Below are positions 21,148 to 30,522 of a DNA stretch of 64,000 nt, one piece after another. The translations under genes were made by a program, and so were the position numbers. The notes under the pieces were generated by a model that saw only the letters and a program-made list of their open reading frames with translations, did no database searches and had not been told where the DNA came from. The DNA comes from Meiothermus ruber DSM 1279 (lineage in GTDB: Bacteria; Deinococcota; Deinococci; Deinococcales; Thermaceae). Numbering within the stretch: the first letter of the stretch is position 1; every line of letters starts with the position of its first letter. The stretch is from the NCBI RefSeq assembly GCF_000024425.1, contig NC_013946.1:1054001-1118000 (forward strand), read 5' to 3'.

Positions 21148-21534
21148 ATGAAGCTCCTGCGCTACCTTGTACCGGTGGGCATTGGACTCCTGATCGCTTT
21201 GGCCGACCTCGGCAACGTGGATCTGCTCTTTGCTGGAACCCTGCTGCTCTTGATGGGGTTTGTGGTGGGGTGGTGGTGGCCCCAGCAATGGTGGCTGAGT
21301 GGGCTTTTGATGGGGGGAATTCTGCCTTTGGTACAGCTATGGGCCTCGGTGGTGCAGTTTCCCATGCCCTATGTGCCCGACCCGCTGCAGGGCCTGTTGT
21401 TGCTGGTTCCCGCTCTGCTGATGGCGGGGTTTGGGGCCATCGTACACAACAAAACGCCCTACACCCCCGCCGCGCTGCGCGCCCGTTTGCGCCGGGCCCA
21501 GCAGGCCGACCACCACGACCACGAGCAGCCCTGA
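21148..21534 (+). CDS. Small unknown membrane protein with His-rich tail
   Basis: A 128-residue protein not recognised. Four hydrophobic segments (about 5-20, 27-45, 50-70 and 82-102), two of them tryptophan-rich, are followed by a basic and then histidine-rich tail (RRAQQADHHDHEQP). The ATG at 21148 was preferred to an in-frame ATG 11 codons earlier, which overlaps the regulator; a TATTGT box lies 8 nt before it and GTAGGGG could also serve as a ribosome site. Its place straight after a two-component system hints at a shared function. The His-rich end could bind metal. Confidence 0.72.
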   Translation: MKLLRYLVPVGIGLLIALADLGNVDLLFAGTLLLLMGFVVGWWWPQQWWLSGLLMGGILPLVQLWASVVQFPMPYVPDPLQGLLLLVPALLMAGFGAIVHNKTPYTPAALRARLRRAQQADHHDHEQP

Positions 21535-21540
21535 GCCCTG

Positions 21541-21864
21541 CTACCCAGCCTCGGTGGCCTTGCGCACCTCACGCACGAACTGCTGGGTTTTTTCGTCCAG
21601 GTCGTGTGTGGCCCAGGGCGCTGTTTTGGCTCCCGGCCAGCGCTCGAACAGGGTATTGAGCCATTGCAGCAGGAGGTCGGGGGTCATGGGCCCCGAGGAC
21701 TGGTAGTGTGTGTGGGCGTTGTGCAGGGTTACCTTGCTCAGGGCCTCGTAGTGGCTGGGGGAGGTGTGCCTGACCACGATGCGGAAGGTATCGCCCGAGT
21801 CCTGCCCCACGCACTCGAGCACCTGATGCTCGGCCAGGCTGTTGATTTTATGTAGCGTGAGCAT
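21541..21864 (-). CDS. Unknown small soluble protein
   Basis: A 107-residue protein not recognised. No signal peptide or membrane helix. The N-terminal two thirds look like an alternating beta pattern (HKINSLAEHQVLECVGQD, TFRIVVRHTS) and the end is helical and charged (DLDEKTQQFVREVRKATE). A TACCAT box 6 nt before the ATG suggests a leaderless mRNA. It converges on the preceding small membrane-protein gene with 6 nt between stops. It precedes leuS on the same strand order, but leuS ends 121 nt upstream of it, so it is probably transcribed alone. Confidence 0.65.
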   Translation of the reverse strand: MLTLHKINSLAEHQVLECVGQDSGDTFRIVVRHTSPSHYEALSKVTLHNAHTHYQSSGPMTPDLLLQWLNTLFERWPGAKTAPWATHDLDEKTQQFVREVRKATEAG

Positions 21865-21985
21865 GCCCTTATGGTAAGGAGCGGCCGGCCTGGTTTCCAG
21901 AGGCCCCCCAAAATCATAGGGCGGCTATCCTGCCATAGGGCACCGATAGCCGCCGTGGGCGAAAGTTGTTGGGGAGGGGAGGCCT

Positions 21986-24613
21986 TTATCCCTTTACCAC
22001 AATGTTGAGGAGTTTGCCCGGTACATAGATTTCCTTGACCACTTCCTTGCCCGCGATGTGCTGCTGCACGTTGGGCAGCGTGCGGGCAAGGCGCTTGATC
22101 TCCTCCTCGCTGGCCTGGGTACTGACGGTGGTTTTGCCGCGCAGTTTGCCGTTGACCTGCACCACCAGCTCGAAGCTATCGGCCACCAGGGCACTTTCGT
22201 CCAGGCGGGGCCAGGGGGCCTTGAACACCGAGTCGTCATAAAACTCGTGCCACAGTTCCTCGGCCAGGTGGGGGGCGAAGGGGGCCAGCATCTGGATGTA
22301 GCGCAGCACCGCCTCGCGGTAGACCGGGGTCACGCCGTGCTCTTTGCGGTAATCGCCCAGGGCGTTGAGCAGCTCCATCAGGGCGGCAATGGCGGTGTTG
22401 AAGCGCAGGGCCTCGAGGTCCTCGGTCACCTTTTTGATGGTCTGGTGCAGCTTCTGGTACAGGGCCTTGTGCGGGCCTTCCAGCGTGGCGGGCTCGAGCA
22501 GGTCGGGCTGGGCTTTCAGCTCCACCCGCTGTTCGGCCACCAGCCGGTACACCCGGTTCAGGTAGCGCCAGGCCCCCTGCACCCCCTCCTCGGTCCAGAT
22601 CATCTCGTTCTCGGGCGGGGCGGCAAACAGGATGGTCACCCGGGCGATGTCGGCCCCCTGCTCCTTGACAAAAGGCCCCACCATCACCCCGTTGCCCAGG
22701 CTCTTGCTCATCACCGCCGGTTTCCAGAAGTAGGTTTTGCCCCCTTCTTCGCGCAGCTCGGCCCCGCTCTTCTGGGCCTCCTCGAGGGTGAGGCCCTGCT
22801 CGAGCTCGAGCTTGCTGCGGCGGGCGTCATCCAAAAAGTAGATGCGCCCTTCGCGAACCTCCACCTCGCCCACGTTGGTCCAGCCCATCACCATGCCCTG
22901 GGTGAAGAGGCCCTCGAAGGGCTCCTCGGCCTCTACCAGGCCCAGGTCGTGCAAAAACTTGGTGAAAAACCGGCTGTACAGGAGGTGCAGAATGGCGTGC
23001 TCGATGCCCCCGATGTACTGATCCACCGGCATCCAGAAGTTGGCCTTTTCGGGGTCGAAGGGCGCTTGGGGGTTCTGGGCATCGGTGTAGCGCAGGAAGT
23101 ACCAGGACGAGTCGAAGAAGGTGTCCATGGTATCGGTGTCGCGCCGGGCCGGGCCGCCGCACTTGGGGCAGGTGCACTCGTAGAACTCGGGGTGCGCGGC
23201 CAGCGGGCTTTTACCCTTGGGCCGGATGTCCTCCACATCCTTCAGGGTGGGCAGCACCACCGGCAACTGCTCGTAGGGCACCGGCACGATGCCGCAGCTA
23301 TCGCAGTGGATCATGGGGATGGGGGTGCCCCAGTAGCGCTGGCGGCTGATCAGCCAGTCGCGCAGGCGGTAGTTGACCTTGCCCTCGCCGATACCCTTTT
23401 CCTCCATCCACTCGATGATCTTCTTCTTGGCCTCCTCCACATACAGGCCATTCAGGAAGCCGGAGTTGATGGCCGGGCCGTCCTCGGTATAGGCCTTGCC
23501 CTGCCAGCCCGCGGGCGGCTCGACGGTGCGGATAATCTCCAGCCCGAACTTCTCGGCAAACTCCCAGTCGCGCTCGTCCTGGCCGGGTACGGCCATGATG
23601 GCCCCGGTGCCGTAGCCCGCGAGCACATAGTCGGCGATCCAGATGGGGATCTCCTTGCCGTTGGCCGGGTTGATGGCGTAGGCCCCGGTGAAAACTCCGG
23701 TCTTCTCGCGGTCTTCCATCTGCCGCTCGACCTCGCTCTTCATGCGGGCCGCTGCCACATAGGCCTCCACGGCGGCTTTCTGTTCGGGCGTGGTGATGAG
23801 TGGTACCAGCTCGTGCTCGGGGGCCAGCACCATGAAGGTGGCCCCGAAAATGGTATCGGGGCGGGTCGAGAAGACCCGAATTTTGGCGGGGTGGCCCTTC
23901 ACCTGGAAGTCGAACTCGGCCCCCTGGCTCTTGCCAATCCAGGCCCGTTGCATGGCCTTGACCTTCTCCGGCCAGCGGGGCAGCTTGTCCAGGTCGTTCA
24001 AAAGCCGCTCGGCGTAGTCGGTAATCTTAAGGTACCACTGCTCGAGCTCGCGCTTTTCCACCAGCGCCCCACTGCGCCAGCCGCGCCCGTCAATGACCTG
24101 CTCGTTGGCTAACACGCTCTGCTCGACGGGATCCCAGTTGACCAGGCTTTTCTTGCGGTAGACCAGGCCTTTCTCGTACATCTTGAGAAAGATCCACTGG
24201 TTCCACTTGTAGTACTCGGGCAGGCAGGTGGTAACCTCGCGGCTCCAGTCGTAGCGGATGCCCATCAGGGCCAGCGACTCCTTGGACTGCTTTATGTTGC
24301 CAAAGGTCCAGTCGGCGGGGCTTACCCCAAACTTCAGGGCGGCGTTTTCGGCCGGCAGGCCAAAGGCATCCCAGCCGAAGGGGTGCAGCACGCTGTAGCC
24401 CTGCTGTACCCGGAAGCGGGCCAGCGCATCGCCCATGGTGTAGTTCTTGAGGTGGCCCATGTGCAGGTCACCCGAGGGGTAGGGGAACATCACCAGGATG
24501 TAGGCTTTTTTACCGGCCTTGCCCTCGGTGGCCTTCAGAAGTCCGATTTTTTCCCAGTATTGTTGCCATTTGGGCTCGAGCTCGTGGGGGTTGTACTTGT
24601 CGGTCGTGACCAT
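21986..24613 (-). CDS. leuS: Leucyl-tRNA synthetase
   Basis: Charges tRNA-Leu; class Ia synthetase of 875 residues, the usual bacterial length. Seen: [13 protein letters not shown] (HIGH motif), a zinc-binding segment with HCDSC and CTCPKC pairs before the catalytic WYFLRYTD region, the editing domain between, and VMSKSLGNG (KMSKS motif) near residue 645. The C-terminal end [18 protein letters not shown] is the typical leucyl tail domain. The ATG at 24613 matches the family start. A leader with a strong terminator hairpin lies 60-150 nt upstream and may adjust expression to leucine supply. Confidence 0.97.
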   Translation of the reverse strand: MVTTDKYNPHELEPKWQQYWEKIGLLKATEGKAGKKAYILVMFPYPSGDLHMGHLKNYTMGDALARFRVQQGYSVLHPFGWDAFGLPAENAALKFGVSPADWTFGNIKQSKESLALMGIRYDWSREVTTCLPEYYKWNQWIFLKMYEKGLVYRKKSLVNWDPVEQSVLANEQVIDGRGWRSGALVEKRELEQWYLKITDYAERLLNDLDKLPRWPEKVKAMQRAWIGKSQGAEFDFQVKGHPAKIRVFSTRPDTIFGATFMVLAPEHELVPLITTPEQKAAVEAYVAAARMKSEVERQMEDREKTGVFTGAYAINPANGKEIPIWIADYVLAGYGTGAIMAVPGQDERDWEFAEKFGLEIIRTVEPPAGWQGKAYTEDGPAINSGFLNGLYVEEAKKKIIEWMEEKGIGEGKVNYRLRDWLISRQRYWGTPIPMIHCDSCGIVPVPYEQLPVVLPTLKDVEDIRPKGKSPLAAHPEFYECTCPKCGGPARRDTDTMDTFFDSSWYFLRYTDAQNPQAPFDPEKANFWMPVDQYIGGIEHAILHLLYSRFFTKFLHDLGLVEAEEPFEGLFTQGMVMGWTNVGEVEVREGRIYFLDDARRSKLELEQGLTLEEAQKSGAELREEGGKTYFWKPAVMSKSLGNGVMVGPFVKEQGADIARVTILFAAPPENEMIWTEEGVQGAWRYLNRVYRLVAEQRVELKAQPDLLEPATLEGPHKALYQKLHQTIKKVTEDLEALRFNTAIAALMELLNALGDYRKEHGVTPVYREAVLRYIQMLAPFAPHLAEELWHEFYDDSVFKAPWPRLDESALVADSFELVVQVNGKLRGKTTVSTQASEEEIKRLARTLPNVQQHIAGKEVVKEIYVPGKLLNIVVKG

Positions 24614-24672
24614 GGCGTTTCTCCGGTTTCCAACGGGTCATTGTATTGTGGCTGGGCTAAAAGGGGAACACC

Positions 24673-24762
24673 AAAAAAACTCCCCTGTGCTAAGGGGAGC
24701 CTCCCGGATGAGGGGCTTCCCTTAGGTTGGAGCTAGCCAAAAGCCACCCTGCATAGCTTCAT
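24673..24762 (-). promoter_or_regulatory. Possible attenuator leader of leuS
   Basis: On the minus strand a 6-bp stem (24694-24699 with 24680-24685) followed by seven T (24679-24673) is a typical intrinsic terminator, 60 nt before leuS. Its 5' arm can instead pair, as part of 24692-24701, with 24714-24723 (9 of 10 bases), forming an exclusive antiterminator. A nine-codon reading frame, MKLCRVAFG (24762-24733), stands in the leader-peptide position and has one CTA leucine codon. The hairpins are clear; the leucine-sensing role is inferred. T-box landmarks were not found. Confidence 0.5.
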
Positions 24763-24838
24763 GCTAGCACATACCCAGGAAACCGGGCGCGGTATGGCGG
24801 GGTGCTGGCGATAGGCCAGGGGGCGCGGCTAGATCAAT

Positions 24839-24865
24839 GGGGCCTCCCCGCTGGAGGGAGGCCCC
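24839..24865 (-). terminator. Hairpin after the RibY-like gene
   Basis: A perfect 10-bp stem (24839-24848 with 24856-24865, GGGGCCTCCC-type arms) with a 7-nt loop lies 18 nt after the stop codon of the binding-protein gene. No long T-run follows on the minus strand, so it is a likely but not classic terminator. Confidence 0.6.
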
Positions 24866-24883
24866 AGGTTGTCGGGCGGTAGG

Positions 24884-25861
24884 CTAGGGCTTCCGGGCCT
24901 GCACGCCCGGCTGCAAAAACTCGTTGGTGAAGAAGGTGCTGGCCGGCAGGTCGGTTTGGATCCGGCCGGTGGATTTTAGCAGGTTGAGGCTGCTCACCCA
25001 GGCCTGGGGGTTGCTGAAACCCAGCCCATTCTGCCGGGTGTAGGGCGACTCGTAGAGCCGGATGGAAGCCTGCAAAACGGCCATGCGCTCCTGGCCCAGG
25101 TTGGGTACGAAGCGCCGGGCGGCCTCGAAAGCCCGCTGGGGCTCGCGCAGGGTCAGGGCCAGGCCTTCTTGCGAGGCAGCCAGGAAGCGGCGCACGCGGT
25201 CGGGGTTTTCCAGCACCCGGTCGGTGGTGATAACGCCGTTGCCGGGGCTGCGGTTGTAGGGGCCGGCGGGTATGACGTTGAGTTTGACGCCTTTTTCACG
25301 CAGGAAGACCGGCTCGTTGTTGATAAAACCCATGGCCACATCCACCCGGCCCGAGACCACCGCCTCGGCCTGGGTAAAGCCGATTTGCAGAATCTTGACG
25401 TCGCTTTCCTTGAGGCCGGCGGCCCGCAGGATGGCCTGGAGTGAGGTCAGCGAGACCCCGAACATCCCCGGCATCCCGATGGTTTTTCCCTTGAGGTCGC
25501 GCACCGAGCGGATGTTTTTCTCGGCCAGGGAAAACAGGGCATTGGGCACCGACTGGTACATGGCCATCACGTACTTGAAGGGGGTGGCCTGGGGGTTCTT
25601 TGCGCGCAGCGCGATCACGTCTTCGGCGTCGCCCACCACAAAGTCGAGCCGACCCTGGGCCAGCAGGGGATACAGCTCGCTCACAAAGCCGTGCTGAAAC
25701 TCGACCTCGAGGCCCTGCTTGGCGTACAGGCCCTCCACCACCGCTGCGTAAAACGGGGCAAACTGCACATCCGGCAGATAGCCCAGCCCCACCCGCACCT
25801 TTTGACTTTGGGCCAGTCCCAGCGAGATCAACACAGCCAGCAGTAGTACAAGTTTGCGCAT
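24884..25861 (-). CDS. ribY: Riboflavin ABC transporter binding protein, RibY-like
   Basis: Exported substrate-binding protein of 325 residues in the NMT1/THI5/SsuA fold. Signal peptide MRKLVLLLAVLISLGLAQSQ; then VRVGLGYLPDVQFAPFYAA, GLYAKQGLEVEFQ, GRLDFVVGDAEDVI and GFTQAEAVVSGRVDVAMGF, all typical of the family. Sequence alone would also fit a thiamine-precursor or sulfonate binder. The gene is read from an FMN riboswitch (26013-26160), and RibXY transporters of this fold were predicted on just such evidence, so riboflavin is the best guess. The matching ATPase-permease is coded divergently as one fused gene. A TGAGGA ribosome site precedes the ATG. The gene symbol is by inference. Confidence 0.78.
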   Translation of the reverse strand: MRKLVLLLAVLISLGLAQSQKVRVGLGYLPDVQFAPFYAAVVEGLYAKQGLEVEFQHGFVSELYPLLAQGRLDFVVGDAEDVIALRAKNPQATPFKYVMAMYQSVPNALFSLAEKNIRSVRDLKGKTIGMPGMFGVSLTSLQAILRAAGLKESDVKILQIGFTQAEAVVSGRVDVAMGFINNEPVFLREKGVKLNVIPAGPYNRSPGNGVITTDRVLENPDRVRRFLAASQEGLALTLREPQRAFEAARRFVPNLGQERMAVLQASIRLYESPYTRQNGLGFSNPQAWVSSLNLLKSTGRIQTDLPASTFFTNEFLQPGVQARKP

Positions 25862-26012
25862 CTTTGTATATCCTCAACACACCGTGCTAACCATCACAGG
25901 CTCGAAGCAGGCACGAACTGCGTCCGAACCAACCGACTTAACCCGGGTTGTGATGAGGATTTTTTAGGTGGTATTACACATCCTACTTCGCCCAGGCACA
26001 GGGGCACCTGGG

Positions 26013-26160
26013 CTTCACCCCTTCTCCCATCCGGACTGTTACCGTCGGCTTGCGATTCTCACGCAATCGGGCCTGGATGTACGGCTGGATTTCCAGGCTT
26101 CGCGGGCTGAGGCAGACCTGCCATCACCGCCGGTGGGGACTTGCACCCCGCCCTGAAGGA
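26013..26160 (-). ncRNA. FMN riboswitch (RFN element)
   Basis: On the minus strand the conserved blocks occur in order: CTTCAGGGCGGGG with GTCCCCACCGGCGGTGAT, GCAGGTCTGCC, AGCCCGCGA, GCAAGCCGACGGT, and CAGTCCGGATGGGAGAAGG. These are the six-helix FMN aptamer signature. A further stem (25990-26013, GCCCAGG with CCTGGGC) follows, but no T-run, so control may act on translation or through Rho rather than an intrinsic terminator. It lies 150 nt before the RibY-like gene and should reduce its expression when FMN is plentiful. Confidence 0.95.
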
Positions 26161-26183
26161 ATCGGGCCATCCGGCCCACCCAG

Positions 26184-26212
26184 AGTTTAAAGGGAAACCC
26201 GGCCTGCGCAAA
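26184..26212 (-). promoter_or_regulatory. Promoter of the FMN riboswitch transcript
   Basis: Minus-strand TTTGCG (26207-26212), 17 nt, TAAACT (26184-26189), about 25 nt before the aptamer. A 7-bp inverted repeat GGCCTGC...GCAGGCC (26201-26207 and 26218-26224) overlaps the -35 box and could be an operator facing either divergent gene. Confidence 0.55.
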
Positions 26213-26278
26213 GTAGGGCAGGCCAGCTTTGGAGTTCCTGCTTGCAGTTAATCCACGCCCACCCAGTATGCTGAACCC

Positions 26279-27787
26279 ATGCGTGCCCGGCGCCTACCGC
26301 CTACCGCCAACCGGTCGCCTATGCCCGAAAATCCCCCAGGCCTGCCCCCCACGGTGATCCGGCTTACCGGCCTGGGGGTTCAGTTTGATGGGCGCGAGGT
26401 GCTTAAGGGCGTAGACCTCGAGGTGCGGAAGGGCGAGTTTATCGCCATCATCGGGCCTTCCGGTGGGGGCAAGAGCACCCTTTTGCGGGTGATTGCGGGT
26501 TTGCAAAAAGCCCACCAGGGCCGGGTGGAGGTGGCAGGACAGCCCGCCATGGTCTTCCAGGATTATCGGTTGTTGCCCTGGCGCAACGTGGAGCAGAACA
26601 TCCGGCTGCCCATCGAGCTCACCGGGCGCGGAAAAATCGAGACCCATCTGGGCATGAAGCCCTACCTGAAGCTTTACCCCCACCAGCTTTCCGGTGGGAT
26701 GAAGGCCCGGGTCGCCATCGCCCGTGCCCTGGCCCAGGAGGCCGAGGTGCTCCTGATGGACGAGCCCTTTGCGGCGCTGGATGCGTTGGTGCGGGAGCGC
26801 TTCAACCTCGAGCTCAAGCAACTGCACGAGCGCACCGGCAAAACCATTCTGTTCGTGACGCACAGCATCCGCGAGGCGGTGTACCTGGCCGACCGGGTGG
26901 TGGTGCTGACCGGGGGCCGGATTGACACCATCCTGGAGACCAAAGACCAGGGGCGTATCACCGCCTTTACCGACGGCCTCGAGGCTGAGCTGCGCGAGCG
27001 GCTGGGGGTGGCAGACTCCACCTTCATCGAGCCGCCGCCCAAGCCCCTGCGCCCACCCTGGGAAATCTTCGGGGTGCTGGGCCTGGGGGGCCTGTTTTTC
27101 CTGATCTGGAGCCTTCTGGCTGCACGTGTTCCGCTGTTTGTCCCCTCGCCGGCGGAGGTGGGGCGGGCCATGGCAACCAACTTCCCCTTGCTGCTGCAAA
27201 GCGCCTGGGCGACGCTCGAGGCGGCCTTCTTAGGCATCGCCGGCTCGCTTTTGCTGGGGCTGCCGCTGGGGTATGCCATGGGGCGCAGCCGGGCCCTGGA
27301 GCGGCTGCTCTCGCCCTTTATCGTGGCTTTGCAGGCAGTGCCCACCATCATCATCGCGCCTTTGCTGGTGATCTGGTTTGGCTATGGCCTTAGCTCCAAG
27401 ACCATTACCGTCATTCTCATCTCGATTTTTCCCGTTTTGGTGAGCACCATGGTGGGGGTGCGGGAGGTGGATCGGGTTTACCGCGAGGTCTTCCAGACCA
27501 TGGGGGCCAGCGCCTGGGGGGTGTTTAGCAAGCTCGAGTTCCCCGGGGCTTTGCCGGTGGTGCTGGGGGGGCTGCGCCTGACCGTTTCGCTGGCCTTGAT
27601 TGGGGCGGTGGTGGCGGAGTTCGTGTTTGGCGGGGCCGGCCTGGGCTACCTGGCCAACAGTGAGCGGCTCAACTTCCGCTACGCCAACGCCTTTGCTGCG
27701 GTGGGGGTTACGGTGGTGCTGGGCATTGCCCTGTACGGGCTGGTGGCCTGGCTGGAAAGCTACGTGCTGCGCTACCGGCGGCGCTAG
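26279..27787 (+). CDS. Fused ABC ATPase and permease, NitT/TauT family
   Basis: One 502-residue protein holds both parts of an ABC importer. Residues about 25-235 are the ATPase: Walker [10 protein letters not shown] (59-67), Q-loop Q94, signature LSGGM (137-141), Walker B LLMDEP (158-163) and H-loop H195. The helical subdomain between Q-loop and signature is about ten residues shorter than usual. Residues about 260-502 are a six-helix BPD_transp_1 permease with the cytoplasmic EAA-like loop [18 protein letters not shown]. These are normally two genes. With the divergent riboswitch-controlled binding protein it would form a riboflavin importer. A TATGCT box 6 nt before the ATG suggests leaderless translation; an in-frame ATG at 26321 is an alternative start. 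Confidence 0.88.
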   Translation: MRARRLPPTANRSPMPENPPGLPPTVIRLTGLGVQFDGREVLKGVDLEVRKGEFIAIIGPSGGGKSTLLRVIAGLQKAHQGRVEVAGQPAMVFQDYRLLPWRNVEQNIRLPIELTGRGKIETHLGMKPYLKLYPHQLSGGMKARVAIARALAQEAEVLLMDEPFAALDALVRERFNLELKQLHERTGKTILFVTHSIREAVYLADRVVVLTGGRIDTILETKDQGRITAFTDGLEAELRERLGVADSTFIEPPPKPLRPPWEIFGVLGLGGLFFLIWSLLAARVPLFVPSPAEVGRAMATNFPLLLQSAWATLEAAFLGIAGSLLLGLPLGYAMGRSRALERLLSPFIVALQAVPTIIIAPLLVIWFGYGLSSKTITVILISIFPVLVSTMVGVREVDRVYREVFQTMGASAWGVFSKLEFPGALPVVLGGLRLTVSLALIGAVVAEFVFGGAGLGYLANSERLNFRYANAFAAVGVTVVLGIALYGLVAWLESYVLRYRRR

Positions 27788-27829
27788 GCTCCGCTTGCAA
27801 ACCGGCGGGGTCTGGGTTGAGATAGTAGG

Positions 27830-28258
27830 GTGCGGCTGGAACTGGAAAGCCTGCTCGAGCTGGCCGATGAGGGGGTGCACACACGGGGCGAGGCGCTTTT
27901 TTTGCGGGGGGCGGTGCTCGAGGCCGCCCGGAGCCGGGGCCGCCTGCAGGCGCGGGTACAGGGGAGCGCCCCTTTCCCTTACCGGGTCGAGATTAATCTG
28001 AGCCAGGGCGGGTGGGCCTGTACCTGCCCTTATGCCTGGGGGCCGGTGTGCAAGCACGTGGTGGCGGTGGCGTTGGCCGCCCTGGAAGCTCCCGAGATCT
28101 TCACCAGGAAAAAGCTGGGCCGGCGCGCACCCGTGAACTTGCAGGCGATACTCGAGCTGTCCGACGACGAACTGCTGCGCTTCTTGTGGCAACTGGCCGA
28201 GGTGCGCCCCGAGCTTATGCACGAGTTTGCCTACAACCTAATGCAGCGCTTTGAGTGA
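27830..28258 (+). CDS. SWIM zinc-finger protein
   Basis: A 142-residue protein with a SWIM-type zinc site, CTCPYAWGPVCKH (CxC...CxH), at about residues 62-74, after a short beta region. Such domains bind DNA or proteins and often occur beside SNF2 helicases; none is present here. The C-terminal half is helical and acidic (LELSDDELLRFLWQLAEVRPEL). It begins with GTG 42 nt after the transporter fusion and could share its transcript, though no link to riboflavin is evident. The start codon is not certain because no good ribosome site is visible. Function unknown. Confidence 0.8.
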   Translation: MRLELESLLELADEGVHTRGEALFLRGAVLEAARSRGRLQARVQGSAPFPYRVEINLSQGGWACTCPYAWGPVCKHVVAVALAALEAPEIFTRKKLGRRAPVNLQAILELSDDELLRFLWQLAEVRPELMHEFAYNLMQRFE

Positions 28259-28297
28259 TGTAAAACCCTGTGGTTCGTGCCGCTTCGGAGGCTGGCC

Positions 28298-29191
28298 TTA
28301 TATCGTGTCGCTCGAGCGCTCGGTCAGAGCTTTAGCTAAAACGGCCCCCACCAGCAGGATCCACATGGTTAGGTAAAAGCCCACCAGCGCCAGCAAAAAC
28401 CCCGCAATGGGCCCGTAAATCAGCTCGTACTGGGTGCGGGGCAGCAGCAGGGGCAGCCCTAAGCGCAGCCCCTCCCAGGCCAGAGCCGCCAGGGTAGCCG
28501 CGGCCATAGCGGCCAGCACCCTGGGGGTGGGGATGGGCAGCAGCATATAGGTCAGAAAGAAGAGCAGCATCGCCCCCAGAATGGGCACCACCACCTCTGT
28601 TCCATTGCGCAAAAAGCTGAGTTCTGCAGGCAGGTAGCGCAGCACAAAGCCCATGACCAGCCCCAGCAGGGCCAGCAGAATCAAGGCCAGTCCCAGCAGC
28701 AAGGGGGCCAGCAGGCCCGCGATGCGCCCGCGCAGGGCGGTCAGCAGGGCCGCCGCCCGCCCGAAAGCCCGCTGCGGGGGCCTGGCTTTAGCAGTGGGCG
28801 TTGGGGGGATGGCCGGTTCAGGCCGTGGGGCAACCCCGCCAAAGATGATGCCCAGGGCATAGGCCAGGGCGGCAAAGAAATTGCTGCTGGCCCACAGCAA
28901 TACCAGCAAGCTGGCCAGCGTGAGGGGAAAGGCCCCTCGAGTCAGAAAGTTCACCAGGGTCTGGGCCAGGTCGGGCTGGGTGGGGAAGAGCAGCACCACC
29001 AGTTCGATGAGCCGCACCAGCACCGCGTTGCGCAGGCCCTCGTTGCCGGAGAGCACAAAGCCAAAGACCCCGGCCAGCAGAATCAACAGGGGCATCAGGC
29101 TGAATAGGGCATAGTAGGCCAGCGCCGCCGCGAAAAACGGGATGTGCGAGCGCGTGTATAGCTGGTAAACCTGCCCGATGATGTGCAGCAT
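28298..29191 (-). CDS. YihY/BrkB-family inner membrane protein
   Basis: A 297-residue integral membrane protein of the YihY (formerly called RNase BN) family. Six hydrophobic helices are visible, with the family opening HIPFFAAALAYYALFSLMPLLILL, LLWASSNFFAALAYALG and the C-terminal YGPIAGFLLALVGFYLTMWILLVGA. Between the third and fourth helices lies a proline- and alanine-rich polar loop of about 40 residues (PRPEPAIPPTPTAKARPPQ), longer than usual. The family has no proven biochemical role; the old ribonuclease name came from a mix-up with the elaC product. It stands alone, 38 nt from the convergent SWIM gene. Confidence 0.88.
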   Translation of the reverse strand: MLHIIGQVYQLYTRSHIPFFAAALAYYALFSLMPLLILLAGVFGFVLSGNEGLRNAVLVRLIELVVLLFPTQPDLAQTLVNFLTRGAFPLTLASLLVLLWASSNFFAALAYALGIIFGGVAPRPEPAIPPTPTAKARPPQRAFGRAAALLTALRGRIAGLLAPLLLGLALILLALLGLVMGFVLRYLPAELSFLRNGTEVVVPILGAMLLFFLTYMLLPIPTPRVLAAMAAATLAALAWEGLRLGLPLLLPRTQYELIYGPIAGFLLALVGFYLTMWILLVGAVLAKALTERSSDTI

Positions 29192-29253
29192 GGGTGGGAA
29201 TCACGACCGCTCAATACGCAATAAATCCGGGTCTGGATGTTGACAGTGTGTTG

Positions 29254-30513
29254 TTAGTCGCGCACCTGCCCGCTGCCCAGGGCCACGAACTTGGTGGTGG
29301 TGAGCTCCTTGACCCCCATGGGGCCGTAGGCGTGGAGCTTGCTGGTGGAGATGCCAATCTCGGCCCCCAGGCCCAACTGAAAGCCATCGTTGAAGCGGGG
29401 CGAGGCGTTCACCAGCACCAGCGAGGCGTCCACCTCCCGCAAAAAGCGCATGGCGTGGGCGTGGTGGTTGGTGCAGATGGCCTCGGTGTGGTGCGAGCCA
29501 TAGCGGGCGATGTGCTCGAGCGCCTCTTCCAGCGAGTTAACCACCTTTACGGTCAGGATCAGATCCAGATACTCGGTCTGCCAGTCCTCGGGGGTGGCCG
29601 GTCTGGCCGGGATGAGGGCGCAGGTGGCCTCGTCGCCGCGCAGCTCCACCCCGGCCTTCTGCATGGCCTGGGCCAGCATGGGCAAAAACACCGGGGCGAT
29701 GCGCTGGTGCACCAGCACTTTTTCCAGGCTGTTGCAGGTGCTGGGGCGCTGGGTTTTGCCGTTCAGGGCTATCTGCACTGCGCCCCCTGGGTCGGCGCTT
29801 TCGTCCACAAACAGGTGATTGACCCCCTCGGCGTGGGCCAGCACCGGCATCCGGGCCTCGCGCTGCACCAGCTCGATGAGTTCCTTGCCGCCCCTGGGGA
29901 TTATCAGATCCAACAGGCCGGCCAGGTGGCACATCTCCAGGATGGCGCTGCGGTCGGTGGTGGGCACCAGTTGGATGGCTTCCCTGGGCAGCCCGGCTTC
30001 CTGCAGGGCGGCTTGCATCAGGCCGACCAGGGCGCGGTTGGAGTGCCAGGCCTCCTTGCCCCCCCGCAGCAGGATGGCGTTCCCGGCCTTGAGGCAGAGG
30101 GCGCTGGCCTCCACCGTGGCGTTTGGGCGCGACTCGTAGATGAAGCCAATCACCCCCAAGGGGACGCGCATCCGCCCTACCTGCAGGCCGTTGGGCCGGA
30201 TCTGCAAGCCTTCAATTTCGCCGACGGGGTCGGGCATCTCGGCGACCTGCTGCAGGCCGGTTCGCAGGTCGCGCAGCACCTTTTCGTCCAGTCGCAGCCG
30301 GTCGAGCTTGGCCTTGGAGAGGCCCGCGGCCTGGGCGGCCTCGAGGTCCTGGCGGTTGGCGGCAAAAAGGGCCTCTTGCTGGGCCTCGAGCTTCGCTGCT
30401 ATAGCCAAAAGTGCGGTGTTCTTGGCCCTGGGCGAGGCCGTCGACAAAGCCCGCGCGGCAGCCCTGGCCGCCTGGGCGTATGCCTTGAGTTCGGGAGAGG
30501 TGACCATGGTCAT
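29254..30513 (-). CDS. proA: Gamma-glutamyl phosphate reductase
   Basis: Second step of proline synthesis: reduces glutamyl 5-phosphate with NADPH to glutamate semialdehyde. The 419-residue protein belongs to the aldehyde dehydrogenase fold; seen are [20 protein letters not shown] (N-terminal), [20 protein letters not shown] and the catalytic Cys in [16 protein letters not shown] near residue 255. It starts 9 nt after proB and so forms a proBA operon. No proC or feedback-control gene is in the window. An ATG two codons later is an equally possible start. Confidence 0.96.
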   Translation of the reverse strand: MTMVTSPELKAYAQAARAAARALSTASPRAKNTALLAIAAKLEAQQEALFAANRQDLEAAQAAGLSKAKLDRLRLDEKVLRDLRTGLQQVAEMPDPVGEIEGLQIRPNGLQVGRMRVPLGVIGFIYESRPNATVEASALCLKAGNAILLRGGKEAWHSNRALVGLMQAALQEAGLPREAIQLVPTTDRSAILEMCHLAGLLDLIIPRGGKELIELVQREARMPVLAHAEGVNHLFVDESADPGGAVQIALNGKTQRPSTCNSLEKVLVHQRIAPVFLPMLAQAMQKAGVELRGDEATCALIPARPATPEDWQTEYLDLILTVKVVNSLEEALEHIARYGSHHTEAICTNHHAHAMRFLREVDASLVLVNASPRFNDGFQLGLGAEIGISTSKLHAYGPMGVKELTTTKFVALGSGQVRD

Positions 30514-30522
30514 TCCAACATA

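Noticed and set aside
22058-24112. Long plus-strand frame antisense to leuS (684 codons)
   Set aside because: GC-rich third-position effect opposite a well-supported synthetase; no domain and no ribosome site.
24673-24883. T-box riboswitch upstream of leuS
   Set aside because: The conserved T-box sequence and specifier loop could not be found; only a terminator/antiterminator pair is seen.
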